Shown one piece after another: positions 27,175 through 38,210 of a stretch of DNA of 64,000 nt. This stretch comes from Oryzisolibacter sp. LB2S. GTDB taxonomy: Bacteria > Pseudomonadota > Gammaproteobacteria > Burkholderiales > Burkholderiaceae_C. The stretch lies in NCBI RefSeq assembly GCF_040732315.1, contig NZ_CP160388.1, forward strand, positions 3,004,494 through 3,068,493, read 5' to 3'. Numbering within the stretch: position 1 is the stretch's first letter; each line of letters begins with the position of its first letter. A program made the translations under genes and the position numbers. The notes beneath the pieces are model-generated. The model was given only the letters and a program-made list of their open reading frames with translations, was not told the DNA's origin and did no database searches.

Positions 27175-28941
27175 ATGGACTTCTCTCAGCGTTTCTGGCG
27201 GGCCGCCCTGGTCTCGGTGATCACGGCCGCCGCATGGCCGGCCCATGCACAGCCCGGCACATCCGAACCGCCGGCTTCATCCTCCGCTGAAGACAGGGAC
27301 GGTGCGGCCAGTGCCGCGCTCAATGCCGAGCTGTTCTACGAGCTGCTGCTCGGCGAGATGACGACCCGCGCGGGCGACCCGGCCCTGGGCTACAACCTCA
27401 TACTGGACGCTGCGCGGCGCAGCGGCGACGCGCAGCTGTATCGCCGCGCCACCGACATCGCGCTGCAGGCACGCTCGGGCGAGTCGGCCCTGGCCGCGGT
27501 CCACGCATGGCAGCAGGCATTGCCGCAGTCACGCGATGCCAACCGCTACCTGCTGCGCATTCTGGTGGCGCTCAACCGCATCGAGGACAGCGCCGCGCCG
27601 CTGCGCCGGGAGCTCGCGCAGTCGTCCACGCGAGAGAAGATCTCGGCCATACGCAGCCTGCCCATGCTCTATGCGCGCGCAGGCGACAAGGCACTGGCCG
27701 CGCGCATCGTGCGCGAAGCGCTGCAGGGCGAACTCAGCCACCCCGCCGTGGGCCCGACCGCCTGGACCAGCCTGGGGCGCATGTATCTCGCCGCCGACGA
27801 CAGGGGCGACGCGCTGGAGGCCGCGGGCAATGCGCTGGCGCAGGATCCCGAGGACGATGGTGCGGCCATGCTGGCCGTACAGCTGCTCGAGGCGGGGGTC
27901 ACACAGGCGGAACCCCTGCTCGCACGTTATCTGGGCGGCGAGCCCGCCCCCGAGGTGCGCATGAGCTACGCGCGGGTGCTCATAGAGTCTCAGCGCCTGA
28001 ACGATGCCCTGACGCAGGTGCAGGCCGTCACACGCGACCATCCCGACCTTGCGCAGGCCTGGCTGATCCAGGCGACGCTGCAGCTGCAGGCCAATCGACT
28101 GGACGAGGCCGAATCGTCGCTGCAGCGGTTCACCGAGCAGCAGAGCACCCTCACGGACAACGAGCAGCGCAAGCAGGCCATGAACCAGGCCTATCTCATG
28201 CACGCCCAGATCGCCGAAAAGCGCGGTGATCTCGCCAAGGCACAGGGCTGGCTGGCGCGCATCGAGGACGCATCCGAGCTGCTGGCCGTCCAGAGCCGGC
28301 GCGCCTCGCTGCTGGCGCGCCAGGGCCGGCTCGCCGAGGCCCGTGCGCTGATCCGCGCGACGCCCACCCACGATGCCGAGGGCGAGCGCCTCAAGATGCA
28401 GGCCGAGGTGCAGCTGCTGCGTGAGGCGGGTCACTACCGCGAGGCCTATGAGCTGCAGGGCAAGCTCGTCGCTCTCTCTCCCCAGGACGACGACCTCGTC
28501 TACGACCAGGCCATGCTGGCCGAGAAGGCCAAGCGCCCCAGGGACATGGAGCGCCTGCTGCGCAGCATCATCGCGCGCAAACCCGATCACCACCATGCGC
28601 TCAACGCACTGGGCTTTACGCTGGCCGACCGCGGCGTGCGCCTGCAGGAAGCCAAGGCACTGATCACCAAGGCGCTCGAGCTCGCGCCCCAGGACCCCTT
28701 CATCACCGACAGCCTCGGATGGGTCGAGTTTCGCCTGGGCCACCACCAGGAGGCGCTGACGATTCTCGAGCGCGCCTTCGACATACGCCGCGACGCGGAA
28801 ATCGCCGCCCACCTGGGCGAGGTGCTGTGGCACCTGGGGCAGCGCGAGCGCGCACTCGCCATCTGGCGCGAGGGTCTGAGCATCGACAAGGACAATGTGA
28901 CGCTGCGGGACACCATCAAGCGCCTGGGAGCGCATCCTTGA
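27175..28941 (+). CDS. Exported tetratricopeptide-repeat protein
   Basis: About 588 residues beginning with a signal peptide ([20 protein letters not shown]). The rest is mostly TPR-like helical pairs, clearest in the C-terminal third: [76 protein letters not shown]. It is probably a periplasmic scaffold. The lolB start overlaps its stop, suggesting a role in outer-membrane biogenesis, as inferred from the constant TPR-lolB-ispE order in Burkholderiales. An ATG six codons earlier (27157) is also possible; neither has a clear ribosome site. Confidence 0.85.
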   Translation: MDFSQRFWRAALVSVITAAAWPAHAQPGTSEPPASSSAEDRDGAASAALNAELFYELLLGEMTTRAGDPALGYNLILDAARRSGDAQLYRRATDIALQARSGESALAAVHAWQQALPQSRDANRYLLRILVALNRIEDSAAPLRRELAQSSTREKISAIRSLPMLYARAGDKALAARIVREALQGELSHPAVGPTAWTSLGRMYLAADDRGDALEAAGNALAQDPEDDGAAMLAVQLLEAGVTQAEPLLARYLGGEPAPEVRMSYARVLIESQRLNDALTQVQAVTRDHPDLAQAWLIQATLQLQANRLDEAESSLQRFTEQQSTLTDNEQRKQAMNQAYLMHAQIAEKRGDLAKAQGWLARIEDASELLAVQSRRASLLARQGRLAEARALIRATPTHDAEGERLKMQAEVQLLREAGHYREAYELQGKLVALSPQDDDLVYDQAMLAEKAKRPRDMERLLRSIIARKPDHHHALNALGFTLADRGVRLQEAKALITKALELAPQDPFITDSLGWVEFRLGHHQEALTILERAFDIRRDAEIAAHLGEVLWHLGQRERALAIWREGLSIDKDNVTLRDTIKRLGAHP

Positions 28942-29444
28942 ATGCCGCGCACACCGGCCGCCCCCGGCGCGGCCGACTGCTGCTGGCCGGCCTTTGCGGC
29001 GCCCTGCTCGCGGCCTGCGCCCAGCCGCCGCGCCCGAGCGGCGCCGCCCCCGACCACTGGAGCGGCCGGCTGGCCGTGCAGGTCGAAGACGAGGCGAGCC
29101 GCTCCTTCAATGCCGGCTTCGAGCTCATGGGCGGCCCCGATGCGGGCGCGCTCACGCTGTTCAATCCGCTGGGCAACGTCATCGCCAAACTCAAGTGGTC
29201 CGCCGGACATGCCGAGCTCGACAATGGCACGGAGGTCCGCAGGTCCACCTCCCTGCCGGCCCTGGTATATGAGCTCACGGGGACCGAGCTGCCCATAGCG
29301 GCCCTGTTCGGCTGGCTCAGGGGCGAGCAGGTTCAGGCCACCGGCTGGGAGGCCGACCTGAGCGCCCTGGACCGGGGCCGCGTCACGGCCACGCGCCACA
29401 GCCCGGCGCCGCGCACCGAGCTGCGCATCATCCTGAGTCTCTGA
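28938..29444 (+). CDS. lolB: Outer-membrane lipoprotein receptor LolB
   Basis: LolB accepts lipoproteins from LolA and inserts them into the outer membrane. No ATG fits; I choose TTG 28938, preceded by GGGAG at 7 bp and overlapping the upstream TGA stop. The 168-residue protein has a basic N-terminus and lipobox LLAAC (Cys27). It then follows the family: DHWSGRLAVQVEDEASRSFN, FELMGGPDAGALTLFNPLGN, LPALVYELTGTELPIAALFG and the final block TELRIILSL. The overlap with the TPR gene implies coupled translation. Confidence 0.88.
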   Translation: MNAAHTGRPRRGRLLLAGLCGALLAACAQPPRPSGAAPDHWSGRLAVQVEDEASRSFNAGFELMGGPDAGALTLFNPLGNVIAKLKWSAGHAELDNGTEVRRSTSLPALVYELTGTELPIAALFGWLRGEQVQATGWEADLSALDRGRVTATRHSPAPRTELRIILSL

Positions 29445-29449
29445 ACCCC

Positions 29450-30316
29450 ATGCATAGCCTGTATGACGTGCCCGCGCCGGCCAAGCTGAACCTGTTCCTG
29501 CATGTCACGGGCCGCAGGCCCGATGGCTACCATCTGCTGCAGTCCGTGTTCATGCTGATCGACTGGTGCGACACCCTGCACTTCGAGCTGCGCGCCGATG
29601 GTGGCATCTCGCGCGAGGACCTGACCCTGACCCTGCCCGCCGACGACCTGGTGCTGCGCGCCGCGCGTGCGCTGCAGGCGGCGACCGGATGCCGCATGGG
29701 CGCCCATATCGGCGTGCACAAGCGCATTCCGGCCCAGGCGGGCATGGGAGGAGGCTCGTCCGATGCGGCCAGCACCCTGCTCGCGCTCAACCGGCTCTGG
29801 CGCCTGAATCTGCCCCGCGCGCGGCTGCAGGCCATAGGCCTCGCCCTGGGCGCCGACGTGCCGTTTTTCCTGTGCGGACGCAACGCCTGGGTGGAGGGCA
29901 TTGGCGACATCATCCGCCCCCTCGGGCCGGAGCACGAACTGCCGCACACCCGCCTCGTCGTCGTCAAGCCCGAGGCTGGCCTGGACACCAAGGCAATTTT
30001 TTCGCATCCATTGCTCAGACGCGATTCAGCTGATGCTACAATCCAAGGCTTTGCTGCAGCACCCTACCAATTTGGCAGGAACGATCTGCAGCCGGTTGCG
30101 CAGATGCTGTGCCCCGAGGTCGATCAGGCTCTTGCCTGGCTGGCCACCAAGGGATTACAGGCGCGCATGACCGGCTCCGGTAGTGCAGTGTTTGCGCAAA
30201 CCGCACATGATGTCGATTTGAATGATGCGAATGCAACATGGCAGACAAAAATGTGCGATAATCTGAGGCTTCATCCACTACAGGATTGGGTCTTGGATGA
30301 AGAGATAAAGGGTTGA
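29450..30316 (+). CDS. ispE: 4-diphosphocytidyl-2-C-methyl-D-erythritol kinase IspE
   Basis: IspE phosphorylates CDP-methylerythritol in the MEP isoprenoid pathway. This GHMP kinase of 288 residues has the N-terminal PAPAKLNLFLHVTGRRPDGY, the ATP loop PAQAGMGGGSSDAASTLLAL, GADVPFFLCGRNAWVEGIGD and the C-terminal GLQARMTGSGSAVFA. It follows lolB by 5 bp and is followed by tRNA-Gln after 25 bp and by prs, the usual order in this group. Its 3' third (from about 29990) is visibly less GC-rich than the rest. Confidence 0.97.
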   Translation: MHSLYDVPAPAKLNLFLHVTGRRPDGYHLLQSVFMLIDWCDTLHFELRADGGISREDLTLTLPADDLVLRAARALQAATGCRMGAHIGVHKRIPAQAGMGGGSSDAASTLLALNRLWRLNLPRARLQAIGLALGADVPFFLCGRNAWVEGIGDIIRPLGPEHELPHTRLVVVKPEAGLDTKAIFSHPLLRRDSADATIQGFAAAPYQFGRNDLQPVAQMLCPEVDQALAWLATKGLQARMTGSGSAVFAQTAHDVDLNDANATWQTKMCDNLRLHPLQDWVLDEEIKG

Positions 30317-30341
30317 CTGCACCATGGCAGTCGACCTGTGT

Positions 30342-30418
30342 AGGGGAGTAGCCAAGTTGGTTAAGGCACCGGATTTTGATTCCGGCATGCGAGGGTTCGA
30401 ATCCTTCCTCCCCTGCCA
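30342..30418 (+). tRNA. tRNA-Gln (anticodon UUG)
   Basis: 77 nt including encoded CCA. Acceptor AGGGGAG/CTCCCCT, D arm GCCA...GGCA, anticodon stem CCGGA/TCCGG with loop TTTTGAT (anticodon TTG), T loop TTCGAAT, discriminator G. It lies between ispE and prs. Confidence 0.97.
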
Positions 30419-30465
30419 AAATTCATATCCCGTACGGGACAATCACCCAGACTGCCGAGTCGATC

Positions 30466-31425
30466 ATGCATTCCAATACCCCTGATTTTCTGGTTTTCAC
30501 GGGTAATGCCAACCCCGGCCTGGCTTCCGAAATCGTGCAGCATCTGGGCACCCAGCTGGGCGCCATCGATGTGGGGCGCTTTTCCGACGGCGAGGTGACG
30601 GTCGAGATCAAGCAGAACGTGCGCGCCCGCGATGTGTTCGTGGTGCAGCCGACCTGCGCGCCGACCAACGAAAACCTCATGGAGCTCCTGATCATGGTCG
30701 ACGCGCTCAAGCGCGCATCGGCCGAACGCATCAGCGCCGTGATCCCCTACTTCGGCTATGCCCGCCAGGACCGCCGCCCGCGCTCCACGCGCGTGCCGAT
30801 CTCGGCCAAGGTCGTGGCCAACATGCTGCAGGCCGTGGGCGTGGCCCGCGTGCTGACCATGGATCTGCATGCCGACCAGATCCAGGGCTTCTTCGACATT
30901 CCGGTGGACAACATCTACGCCTCGCCGGTGCTGCTGCGTGACCTGGACCAGAAGAAGTACGAGAACCTCATCGTCGTCAGCCCCGACGTGGGTGGCGTGG
31001 TGCGCGCACGTGCCCTGGCCAAGCAGCTGGGCACGGATCTGGCCATCATCGACAAGCGCCGTCCCAAGGCCAATGTGTCCGAGGTCATGCATGTCATCGG
31101 CGACATCGACGGCCGCAACTGCGTGATCATGGACGACATGATCGACACCGCAGGCACGCTGGTGAAGGCCGCCGAGGTGCTCAAGGAGCGTGGCGCGAAG
31201 AACGTCTACGCCTATTGCACGCACCCCATCTTCTCGGGCCCGGCCATCGAGCGCATCGCCAAGGGCACGGCCCTCGACGAGGTCGTGGTGACCAACACCA
31301 TCCCCCTGAGCGAAGCCGCCAAGGGGTGCAACAAGATTCGCCAGCTCTCCGTGGCGCCGCTGATCGCCGAGGTGATCCAGCGCATCTCCAAGGGAGAGTC
31401 GGTATCGAGCCTGTTCTCCGACTGA
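30466..31425 (+). CDS. prs: Ribose-phosphate pyrophosphokinase (PRPP synthetase)
   Basis: Prs makes PRPP from ribose 5-phosphate and ATP for nucleotide, histidine and NAD synthesis (NadC in this window consumes PRPP). The 319-residue protein shows [48 protein letters not shown], the [20 protein letters not shown] metal/ATP region, [14 protein letters not shown] and the PRPP motif [17 protein letters not shown] 30466 gives the normal N-terminus. rplY follows after 100 bp. Confidence 0.98.
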   Translation: MHSNTPDFLVFTGNANPGLASEIVQHLGTQLGAIDVGRFSDGEVTVEIKQNVRARDVFVVQPTCAPTNENLMELLIMVDALKRASAERISAVIPYFGYARQDRRPRSTRVPISAKVVANMLQAVGVARVLTMDLHADQIQGFFDIPVDNIYASPVLLRDLDQKKYENLIVVSPDVGGVVRARALAKQLGTDLAIIDKRRPKANVSEVMHVIGDIDGRNCVIMDDMIDTAGTLVKAAEVLKERGAKNVYAYCTHPIFSGPAIERIAKGTALDEVVVTNTIPLSEAAKGCNKIRQLSVAPLIAEVIQRISKGESVSSLFSD

Positions 31426-31450
31426 GCGTCGGCGAACATCACGCAGGCCT

Positions 31451-31477
31451 CATGCCCGAACGGGTATGGGGTCTTTT
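31451..31477 (+). terminator. Weak intrinsic terminator or leader hairpin between prs and rplY
   Basis: CATGCCCG-AA-CGGGTATG forms an 8-bp stem with one G-U pair, followed by GGGTC and T5. It is short, and may reduce rather than stop read-through into rplY. Confidence 0.4.
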
Positions 31478-31525
31478 TCAACAGTGGGCCAGGCTGGTCG
31501 CGGCCGGCCCCATCAGGAGTCAGTC

Positions 31526-32152
31526 ATGCAATTCGTCGCTTTTGAGCGCGCCAAGCAAGGTACGGGTGCGAGCCGCCGTCTGCGCATTTCGGGCAAGACC
31601 CCCGGCATCGTCTACGGTGGCGGTGCCGAGCCCCAACAGATCGAACTCGATCACAACGCCCTGTGGCACGCCCTCAAGAAGGAAGCCTTCCACTCCAGCA
31701 TCCTGGACATGGAACTGAACGGCCAGGTCACCAAGGTGCTGCTGCGTGACGTGCAGTACCACCCGTTCAAGCAGCAGGTGCTGCACGTGGACTTCCAGCG
31801 CGTGGACGAGAAGACCCGCGTGCACCTGAAGGTGCCGCTGCACTTCGAAGGCCTGGAAGCCTCGCCCGCCGTGAAGTCCGAAGGCTGCACGGTCACCCCG
31901 CTGATCCACGAAGTCGACGTGATGTGCATGCCCTCGCAGCTGCCCGAGTTCGTCACCGTGGACCTGAGCGGCCTGACCTCCAAGTCCACCCTGGGCGTGC
32001 AGTCGCTGAAGGTGCCCCATGGCGTGAAGGTCATCGTGCGCGGCTCCAACAAGAACCCCGCCCTGGTGTCCATCAAGCTGCCCGAAGTGGTGGTCGACGC
32101 CGCTGCCGCACCGGCACCCGCCGCCGCACCGGCCAAGAAGGGCAAGAAGTAA
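31526..32152 (+). CDS. rplY: 50S ribosomal protein L25/general stress protein Ctc
   Basis: L25 binds 5S rRNA. The 208-residue protein is the long Ctc form: an N-terminal L25 domain (MQFVAFERAKQGTGASRRLR, GKTPGIVYGGG, LRDVQYHPFKQQVLHVDFQR) followed by the TL5/Ctc beta domain, and ends in an Ala/Pro/Lys tail (PAAAPAKKGKK). AGGAGT lies 5-10 bases before the ATG. It lies between prs and pth, the usual order; a strong terminator follows. Confidence 0.96.
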   Translation: MQFVAFERAKQGTGASRRLRISGKTPGIVYGGGAEPQQIELDHNALWHALKKEAFHSSILDMELNGQVTKVLLRDVQYHPFKQQVLHVDFQRVDEKTRVHLKVPLHFEGLEASPAVKSEGCTVTPLIHEVDVMCMPSQLPEFVTVDLSGLTSKSTLGVQSLKVPHGVKVIVRGSNKNPALVSIKLPEVVVDAAAAPAPAAAPAKKGKK

Positions 32153-32198
32153 GCATTGCTTGCCTGGCCGCGCCCCAAGGTGCGCGGCCCACAGACCA

Positions 32199-32229
32199 AC
32201 GGCCCACGCCTGCGTGGGCCGTTTGCATT
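32199..32229 (+). terminator. Rho-independent terminator after rplY
   Basis: ACGGCCCACGC and GCGTGGGCCGT are perfect 11-bp arms around CT, followed by TTTGCATTT. The stem is very stable. It separates rplY from pth. Confidence 0.8.
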
Positions 32230-32253
32230 TGAGCCCCACGGATAATCGCCGCC

Positions 32254-32886
32254 ATGATCAAACTGTTTGTCGGCCTGGGCAACCCGGGCCCGGAGTACGA
32301 GGCCACGCGCCACAACGCGGGCTTCTGGTGGGTGGACGCGCTGGCGCGCGAGTTGAAGGCCACGCTGGTGCCCGAGCGCGCCTACCACGGCCTGATGGCG
32401 CGCACCAGCGTCGGCGGCCACAGCGTCTGGCTGCTCGAGCCGCAGACCTTCATGAACCTCTCGGGCAAGTCCGTGGCGGCCCTGGCGCGCTTCTACAAGA
32501 TCGCCCCCGAGGAAATCCTCGTCGTGCATGACGAGCTCGACCTGCCACCGGGCCAGGCCAAGCTCAAGCGCGGCGGCAGCCATGCGGGCCACAACGGGCT
32601 GCGCGACATCCACGCCCAGCTCGGCAGCAGTGACTACTGGCGCCTGCGCCTGGGCATTGGCCACCCGGGCGTGAAGTCCGAGGTCGTCCATTGGGTGCTC
32701 AAGAAACCCGCGCCCGACCAGCGCCAGCTCATCGAGGACAGCATCGCCCATTCGCTCAAGGCCTGGCCCGCCATGCTCGCGGGCGACATGGACAAGGCCA
32801 CGCTGCAGGTGCACACCACCAAGCCCCCGCGCCCCAAGCCGCCCAGACCCGCACCGCCGGCCACGCCCCAGGATGCTGCGGCATAA
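32254..32886 (+). CDS. pth: Peptidyl-tRNA hydrolase
   Basis: Pth releases tRNA from stalled peptidyl-tRNA. Of 210 residues, the active site includes Asn10 and His20 in [20 protein letters not shown]; further blocks are [35 protein letters not shown] (with the catalytic Asp), [20 protein letters not shown] and RLGIGHPG. A Pro/Lys/Arg-rich tail of about 25 residues ([16 protein letters not shown]) extends beyond the usual end. Its TAA touches the next repeat copy. Confidence 0.97.
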   Translation: MIKLFVGLGNPGPEYEATRHNAGFWWVDALARELKATLVPERAYHGLMARTSVGGHSVWLLEPQTFMNLSGKSVAALARFYKIAPEEILVVHDELDLPPGQAKLKRGGSHAGHNGLRDIHAQLGSSDYWRLRLGIGHPGVKSEVVHWVLKKPAPDQRQLIEDSIAHSLKAWPAMLAGDMDKATLQVHTTKPPRPKPPRPAPPATPQDAAA

Positions 32887-32940
32887 CTATGCTTTTGATA
32901 GCTGGTCGCGCTTGTCAGACGGACGTCTCACCCGTTTTTC
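32887..32940 (+). repeat. GATAGCTGC element, copy 5 (3' end of pth)
   Basis: Begins CTATGCTTTTGATAGCTGGT directly after the pth TAA stop, followed by CGCGCTTGTC and ends CCCGTTTTTC. Forward orientation, the same as pth. It fills most of the gap to the ABC permease gene. Confidence 0.7.
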
Positions 32941-32955
32941 ATTAGAATTTTCGGC

Positions 32956-33918
32956 ATGGCCCTGTTCGCCCTCCGACGCCTTGCCACGCTGATCCTGACC
33001 CTGCTGGGCGCGTCCTGCGTGGTGTTCTGGGTGCTGGAGGTGCTGCCGGGCAACGCCGCCGAGGTGCTGCTCGGCCCCGACGCCGCGCCCGAGGCCGTGG
33101 CCGCACTCGCCGCGCAGCTGGGGCTCGACCGCCCCGCCCTGGTGCGCTACGGCCAATGGCTCGCGGGCCTGCTCACGGGCGATCTGGGCGACAGCCACGC
33201 CTATGGCGCGCCGGTCGTCGACCTCATCGCCGAGCGCCTCACGCTCACCGTGCCGCTCGCGCTCTTGGCCATGCTGCTGACCTGCGCCCTGGCCCTGGCC
33301 GCGGGCCTGTATGCGGCGGCGCGCCACAACCGCCTGGGCGACTGGGGTGTGATGGGGCTGGCGCAGATCGGCATCGCCATTCCCAACTTCTGGTTCGCCA
33401 TCCTGCTCATCCTGCTGTTCTCGGTGAAGCTGCAATGGTTCTCGGCCGGCGGCTTTCCGGGCTGGACCGAGGCCAGCGGCGGCGGCGTGCTCCCCGCGCT
33501 CGGAGCGCTGCTGCTGCCGGCCGTGGCGCTGGCCGTGGTGCAGGCGGCGATTCTGGCGCGCATCACGCGCTCGGCCGTGCTCGACGTGCTGCGCGAGGAC
33601 TTCGTGCGCACCGCGCGCGCCAAGGGCCTCACGCGCCGCGCCGCGCTCTGGCGCCATGTGCTGCGCAACGCCATGATTCCCGTGGTCACCGTCATGGGCC
33701 TGCAGTTCGCCAACCTGCTGGCCGGCACCATCGTGGTGGAAAACGTGTTCTACCTGCCCGGCCTGGGCCGGCTGATCTTTCAGTCCATAGCCAACCGCGA
33801 CCTGGTCGTGGTGCGCAACTGCGTGATGCTGCTCGCGGCCATGGTGGTGCTGGTGAACTTCGTCGTCGACCTGCTGTACGCGGCCATAGATCCGCGCGTG
33901 AAGGTGGCCGGGCTGTGA
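32956..33918 (+). CDS. ABC transporter permease, DppB/GsiC type
   Basis: 320 residues with about six membrane segments: the first at the N-terminus (LATLILTLLGASCVVFWVLE), and others including LTVPLALLAMLLTCALALAA and VVLVNFVVDLLYAAID near the C-terminus. The EAA-type cytoplasmic loop reads LREDFVRTARAKGLTRRAAL. It is the first permease of an oligopeptide/nickel-type importer (B-C-D-F-binding protein order). The solute is not evident. Its stop overlaps the GTG of the next gene. Confidence 0.94.
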   Translation: MALFALRRLATLILTLLGASCVVFWVLEVLPGNAAEVLLGPDAAPEAVAALAAQLGLDRPALVRYGQWLAGLLTGDLGDSHAYGAPVVDLIAERLTLTVPLALLAMLLTCALALAAGLYAAARHNRLGDWGVMGLAQIGIAIPNFWFAILLILLFSVKLQWFSAGGFPGWTEASGGGVLPALGALLLPAVALAVVQAAILARITRSAVLDVLREDFVRTARAKGLTRRAALWRHVLRNAMIPVVTVMGLQFANLLAGTIVVENVFYLPGLGRLIFQSIANRDLVVVRNCVMLLAAMVVLVNFVVDLLYAAIDPRVKVAGL

Positions 33919-34781
33919 GCGCCCTTCCCGCCGCCCAACCCAGCGCGCCAGGCTTCTGGCGCCGCGCGCTCGGCCAGCGCAGCTTTGCCATCGGCGCGGC
34001 GCTCACGGCGCTGCTGCTAGCCGCGGCGCTGCTATCGCTCTTTTGGACACCCTGGCCACCCAACGACATGGACATGGACGCGATGCTGCAGCCGCCCGGC
34101 GCCGCGCATTGGCTGGGCACCGACGCCTATGGGCGCGACGTGGCCTCGCTCTTGCTGGTGGGCGCGCGCGCGTCGATTGCCGTGGGCGTGATCGCCGTGG
34201 GCATTGGCCTGGCCCTGGGCGCGGCGCTGGGCCTGCTGGCCGCGGCGCGCGGCGGCTGGGTGGAGGAGGCCGTGATGCGCCTGGCGGACTTCACCTTCGC
34301 CTTCCCGGCGCTGCTGCTGGCCATCATGCTCACGGCGGTGTTCGGGCCGGGCATGGTCAACGCCATCGTCGCCATCGGCATCTTCTACATACCGACGTTT
34401 GCGCGCGTCACGCGCGCCTCGGCCAAGGCCGTCTGGGCGCGCGACTACATCCTGGCCGCGCGCGCCTGCGGCAAGGGGCCGTGGCGCATCACGCTCGAGC
34501 ATGTGCTGCCCAACATCGCCTCGGTGCTCATCGTGCAGGCCACGATACAGTTTGCGCTCGCCATCCTGGCCGAGGCCGCCCTGTCCTACCTGGGCCTGGG
34601 CACGCAGCCGCCCCAGCCCTCCTGGGGGCGCATGCTGGCCGAGGCGCAGACGCTGATGTTCCAGGCCCCGCTGCTCGCCGTCTGGCCCGGCGTGGCGATT
34701 GCGCTGGCCGTGCTGGGCCTGAACCTTCTCGGCGACGGGCTGCGCGACCTGCTCGACCCCCGTCTCGCACGCCAACGATGA
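33915..34781 (+). CDS. ABC transporter permease, DppC/GsiD type
   Basis: 288 residues from GTG 33915, which overlaps the previous stop (GTGA). An N-terminal membrane segment (IGAALTALLLAAALLSLF) is followed by HWLGTDAYGRDVASLLLVGA, a DppC hallmark, then four to five more segments and the EAA loop VWARDYILAARACGKGPWRI. It ends LGDGLRDLLDPRLARQR, typical of the family. It pairs with the DppB-type permease; the next ATPase gene overlaps its stop by 4 bp. Confidence 0.94.
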   Translation: MSALPAAQPSAPGFWRRALGQRSFAIGAALTALLLAAALLSLFWTPWPPNDMDMDAMLQPPGAAHWLGTDAYGRDVASLLLVGARASIAVGVIAVGIGLALGAALGLLAAARGGWVEEAVMRLADFTFAFPALLLAIMLTAVFGPGMVNAIVAIGIFYIPTFARVTRASAKAVWARDYILAARACGKGPWRITLEHVLPNIASVLIVQATIQFALAILAEAALSYLGLGTQPPQPSWGRMLAEAQTLMFQAPLLAVWPGVAIALAVLGLNLLGDGLRDLLDPRLARQR

Positions 34782-35763
34782 CGACAAGCCCCGCCCCGCT
34801 GCTCGAGGTCAGCGAGCTCGCCATCACCCTGCCCACGGCGCGCGGCCCGGTGCGCGCCGTGCACGACCTCGGCTTCACGCTCGAGCGCGGCGAGACCCTG
34901 GGCCTGATCGGCGAATCGGGCTGCGGCAAGTCGCTCACCGCCCTGGCCCTGATGGGCCTGCTGCCCGAGGGCGCGCGGGCCCAGGGCAGCGTGCGCCTTC
35001 ATGGCCAGGAGCTGATCGGCCTGGCCGAGCGCACGCTGTGCGGCCTGCGCGGCAACCGCATGGCCATGGTGTTCCAGGAGCCCATGACGGCCCTCAACCC
35101 CGTGCACCGCATAGGCCAACAGGTCGCAGAGCCGCTGCGCCTGCACCAGGGCCTCTCGGCGGCCCAGGCGCGCGCCGAGGCCATCGCCCTGCTCGAGCGC
35201 GTGGGCATAGACCAGGCCGCGCGGCGGCTCGACGCCTACCCCCACCAGTTCTCGGGCGGGCAGCGCCAGCGCATCACCATCGCCATGGCGCTGGCCTGCG
35301 GGCCCGATCTGCTCATTGCCGACGAGCCCACCACGGCGCTCGACGTGACGCTGCAGCGCCAGATCCTCGACCTGATCCACGGCCTGGTGGCCGAGCGCGA
35401 CATGGCGCTCATCCTCATCTCGCACGACCTGGGCGTGATCGCCCAGAGCGTGCGCCGCACCCTGGTGATGTATGGCGGCACCGTCGTCGAGGCCGGCCCC
35501 ACGCGCGCCGTCTTCAAACGGCGCGCCCACCCCTACACCCAGGGCCTGTTCGCCGCCCGCCCGCAATGGGGCGCGGCGCGTGTGACGGGCGCCCGCCTGC
35601 CCACCATTGCCGGCACCGTGCCCGAGCTGACCGACCTGCCCACGGGCTGCCCGTTTGCCGGGCGCTGCCCGCGCACCGTGGCCGCCTGCCACGCCGCCCT
35701 GCCGCAGGCCGTGGACCTGGGCGCGGGGCATGAGGCACGCTGCATACGCCTGGGGGATGCACC

Positions 35764-35767
<4 letters not shown>
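34778..35767 (+). CDS. ABC transporter ATP-binding protein, DppD type
   Basis: 329 residues. Walker A GESGCGKS, Q loop MAMVFQEPMTALNPV, signature [19 protein letters not shown], Walker B LLIADEPTTALDVT, H loop LILISHDLGVIA. The C-terminal oligopeptide-type extension has GCPFAGRCPRTVAAC with cysteines usual for this family (some members carry an Fe-S cluster). Start ATG 34778 overlaps the permease stop. Its own stop TGA (35765) is the first codon of repeat copy 6, and overlaps the GTG of the following ATPase gene. Confidence 0.95.
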
Positions 35768-36639
<872 letters not shown>

Positions 36640-36719
36640 AGCCCCGGCCCGTAGTCGGCGCGCCCGCACCCGCTGTAGTACAACCGCGGGCAGTTGATTT
36701 TCTTGAGGAGAACCCACCC

Positions 36720-38210
36720 ATGCTCACCCGACGCACCGCCATCGCCTCCGGCGCCCTGGCCTCTGCCGTTCTGGCCACGCCGCTGCACGCGCTGGCCCAG
36801 GGCAGGAAGGACAGCGTGACGCTGGCGCTGACGCTGGAGCCGCCGGGCCTGGACCCCACGGCCGGCGCGGCCTCGTCGATCGCCGAGGTCACGCTCTACA
36901 ACATCTACGAGACGCTGACCAAGATCAACTCCGACGGCAGCGTCTCGCCGCTGCTGGCCGAGAGCTGGGAGGTCTCGCCCGACCTGCGCACCTACACCTT
37001 CCGGCTGCGCAAGGACGCCATGTTCCACAACGGCGAGCCCTGCAACGCCGCGGCCGTCAAGTTCTCCTTCGACCGCGCGGGCGGCGACAAGAGCACGAAC
37101 AAGGACAAGCGCCTTTTTGCGGGCCTGACCACCCAGGTGGTGGACGAGCACACGGTGGTCATCATCAACCAGGACATCGAGCCCGACCTGCTGTTCCTGC
37201 TTGGCCAGGCCACGGCCATCATCGTCGAGCCCAAGAGCGCGGGCGGCAACGCCACCAAGCCCGTGGGCACGGGCCCCTACCGGCTCGCGGCCTGGAGCCG
37301 CGGCGCCTCCATCACGCTCGCGGCCTGGCCCGAGTGGCGCCAGGCCGCGGCCCTCAGGATACGCCGCGCCAGCTTCCGCTTCATCCCCGATCCGGCGGCC
37401 CAGGTGGCCGCGCTGCTCGCGGGCGACGTGGACGCCTTCCCGCGCGTCACGCCGCGCAGCGTGGCGCAGTTCAAGAGCAACCCACGCTTTCAGGTCATCG
37501 TGAGCGGCTCGCGCGCCAAGACCATATTGGCCATCAACAACGCCCGCCGGCCACTCAGTGACCGGCGCGTGCGCCGCGCGATCGCCGCGGCCATAGACCG
37601 CAAGACCGTCATCCAGGGCGCGGCCGACGGCCTGGGCGTGCCGATTGGCAGCCACTATGTGCCGGGCGCCTTCGGCTATGTGGACACCACGGGCATCAAC
37701 CCCTACGACCCCGAGAAGGCCAAGCGGCTGCTGGCCGAGGCCGGCGTGACGCTGCCGCTCACCCTCACCATGACGCTGCCGCCCGCGCCCTATGCGCGCC
37801 AGGGCGGCGAGGTCATCGCGGCCCAGCTGGCCAAGGTGGGCATCACGGCCAAGCTGCAGAACGTGGAATGGGCGCAGTGGCTGTCGGGCACCTACGGGCG
37901 CAAGAACTACGACCTGACGCTGATCTCGCATGTCGAGCCCTTCGACCTGGGCAACTTCGCCAGGCCCGACTACTACTGGGGCTACCAGTCCGCGCCGTTC
38001 AACCAGCTCTACGAGAAGATCAAGAACGCCGCCCGCCCCGCAGACCGCGCGCGCCTGCTCGGCGACGCCCAGCGCATGCTGGCCGAGGACGCGGTGCATG
38101 CGTTTCTCTACCAGCCGCAATGGGTGACCGTGGCCAACAAGCAGCTGCGCGGGCTGTGGAAGGACATGCCCATCTTCGTCAACGACCTCTCCGCCCTGTC
38201 CTGGTCATGA
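36720..38210 (+). CDS. ABC transporter substrate-binding protein, SBP_bac_5 (DppA/OppA) family
   Basis: 496 residues. The signal region has RR in MLTRRTAIASGALASAVLAT, cleaved near LHALAQ; a Tat route is possible. Mature blocks are LEPPGLDPTAGAASSIAEVT, YNIYETLTKINSDGSVSPLL, AESWEVSPDLRTYTFRLRKD, GTGPYRLAAWSRG and INPYDPEKAKRLLAEAGV. These are diagnostic of peptide/nickel-type binding proteins; the ligand is unknown. TTGAGGAG precedes the ATG. It follows the second ATPase by 80 bp and overlaps the amidase start by 4 bp. Confidence 0.94.
   Translation: MLTRRTAIASGALASAVLATPLHALAQGRKDSVTLALTLEPPGLDPTAGAASSIAEVTLYNIYETLTKINSDGSVSPLLAESWEVSPDLRTYTFRLRKDAMFHNGEPCNAAAVKFSFDRAGGDKSTNKDKRLFAGLTTQVVDEHTVVIINQDIEPDLLFLLGQATAIIVEPKSAGGNATKPVGTGPYRLAAWSRGASITLAAWPEWRQAAALRIRRASFRFIPDPAAQVAALLAGDVDAFPRVTPRSVAQFKSNPRFQVIVSGSRAKTILAINNARRPLSDRRVRRAIAAAIDRKTVIQGAADGLGVPIGSHYVPGAFGYVDTTGINPYDPEKAKRLLAEAGVTLPLTLTMTLPPAPYARQGGEVIAAQLAKVGITAKLQNVEWAQWLSGTYGRKNYDLTLISHVEPFDLGNFARPDYYWGYQSAPFNQLYEKIKNAARPADRARLLGDAQRMLAEDAVHAFLYQPQWVTVANKQLRGLWKDMPIFVNDLSALSWS

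Noticed and set aside
33156..33914. Longer N-terminus for the second ABC permease
   Set aside because: The upstream open frame is a shadow of the first permease gene; the GTG at 33915 overlapping the stop gives the family's normal length.
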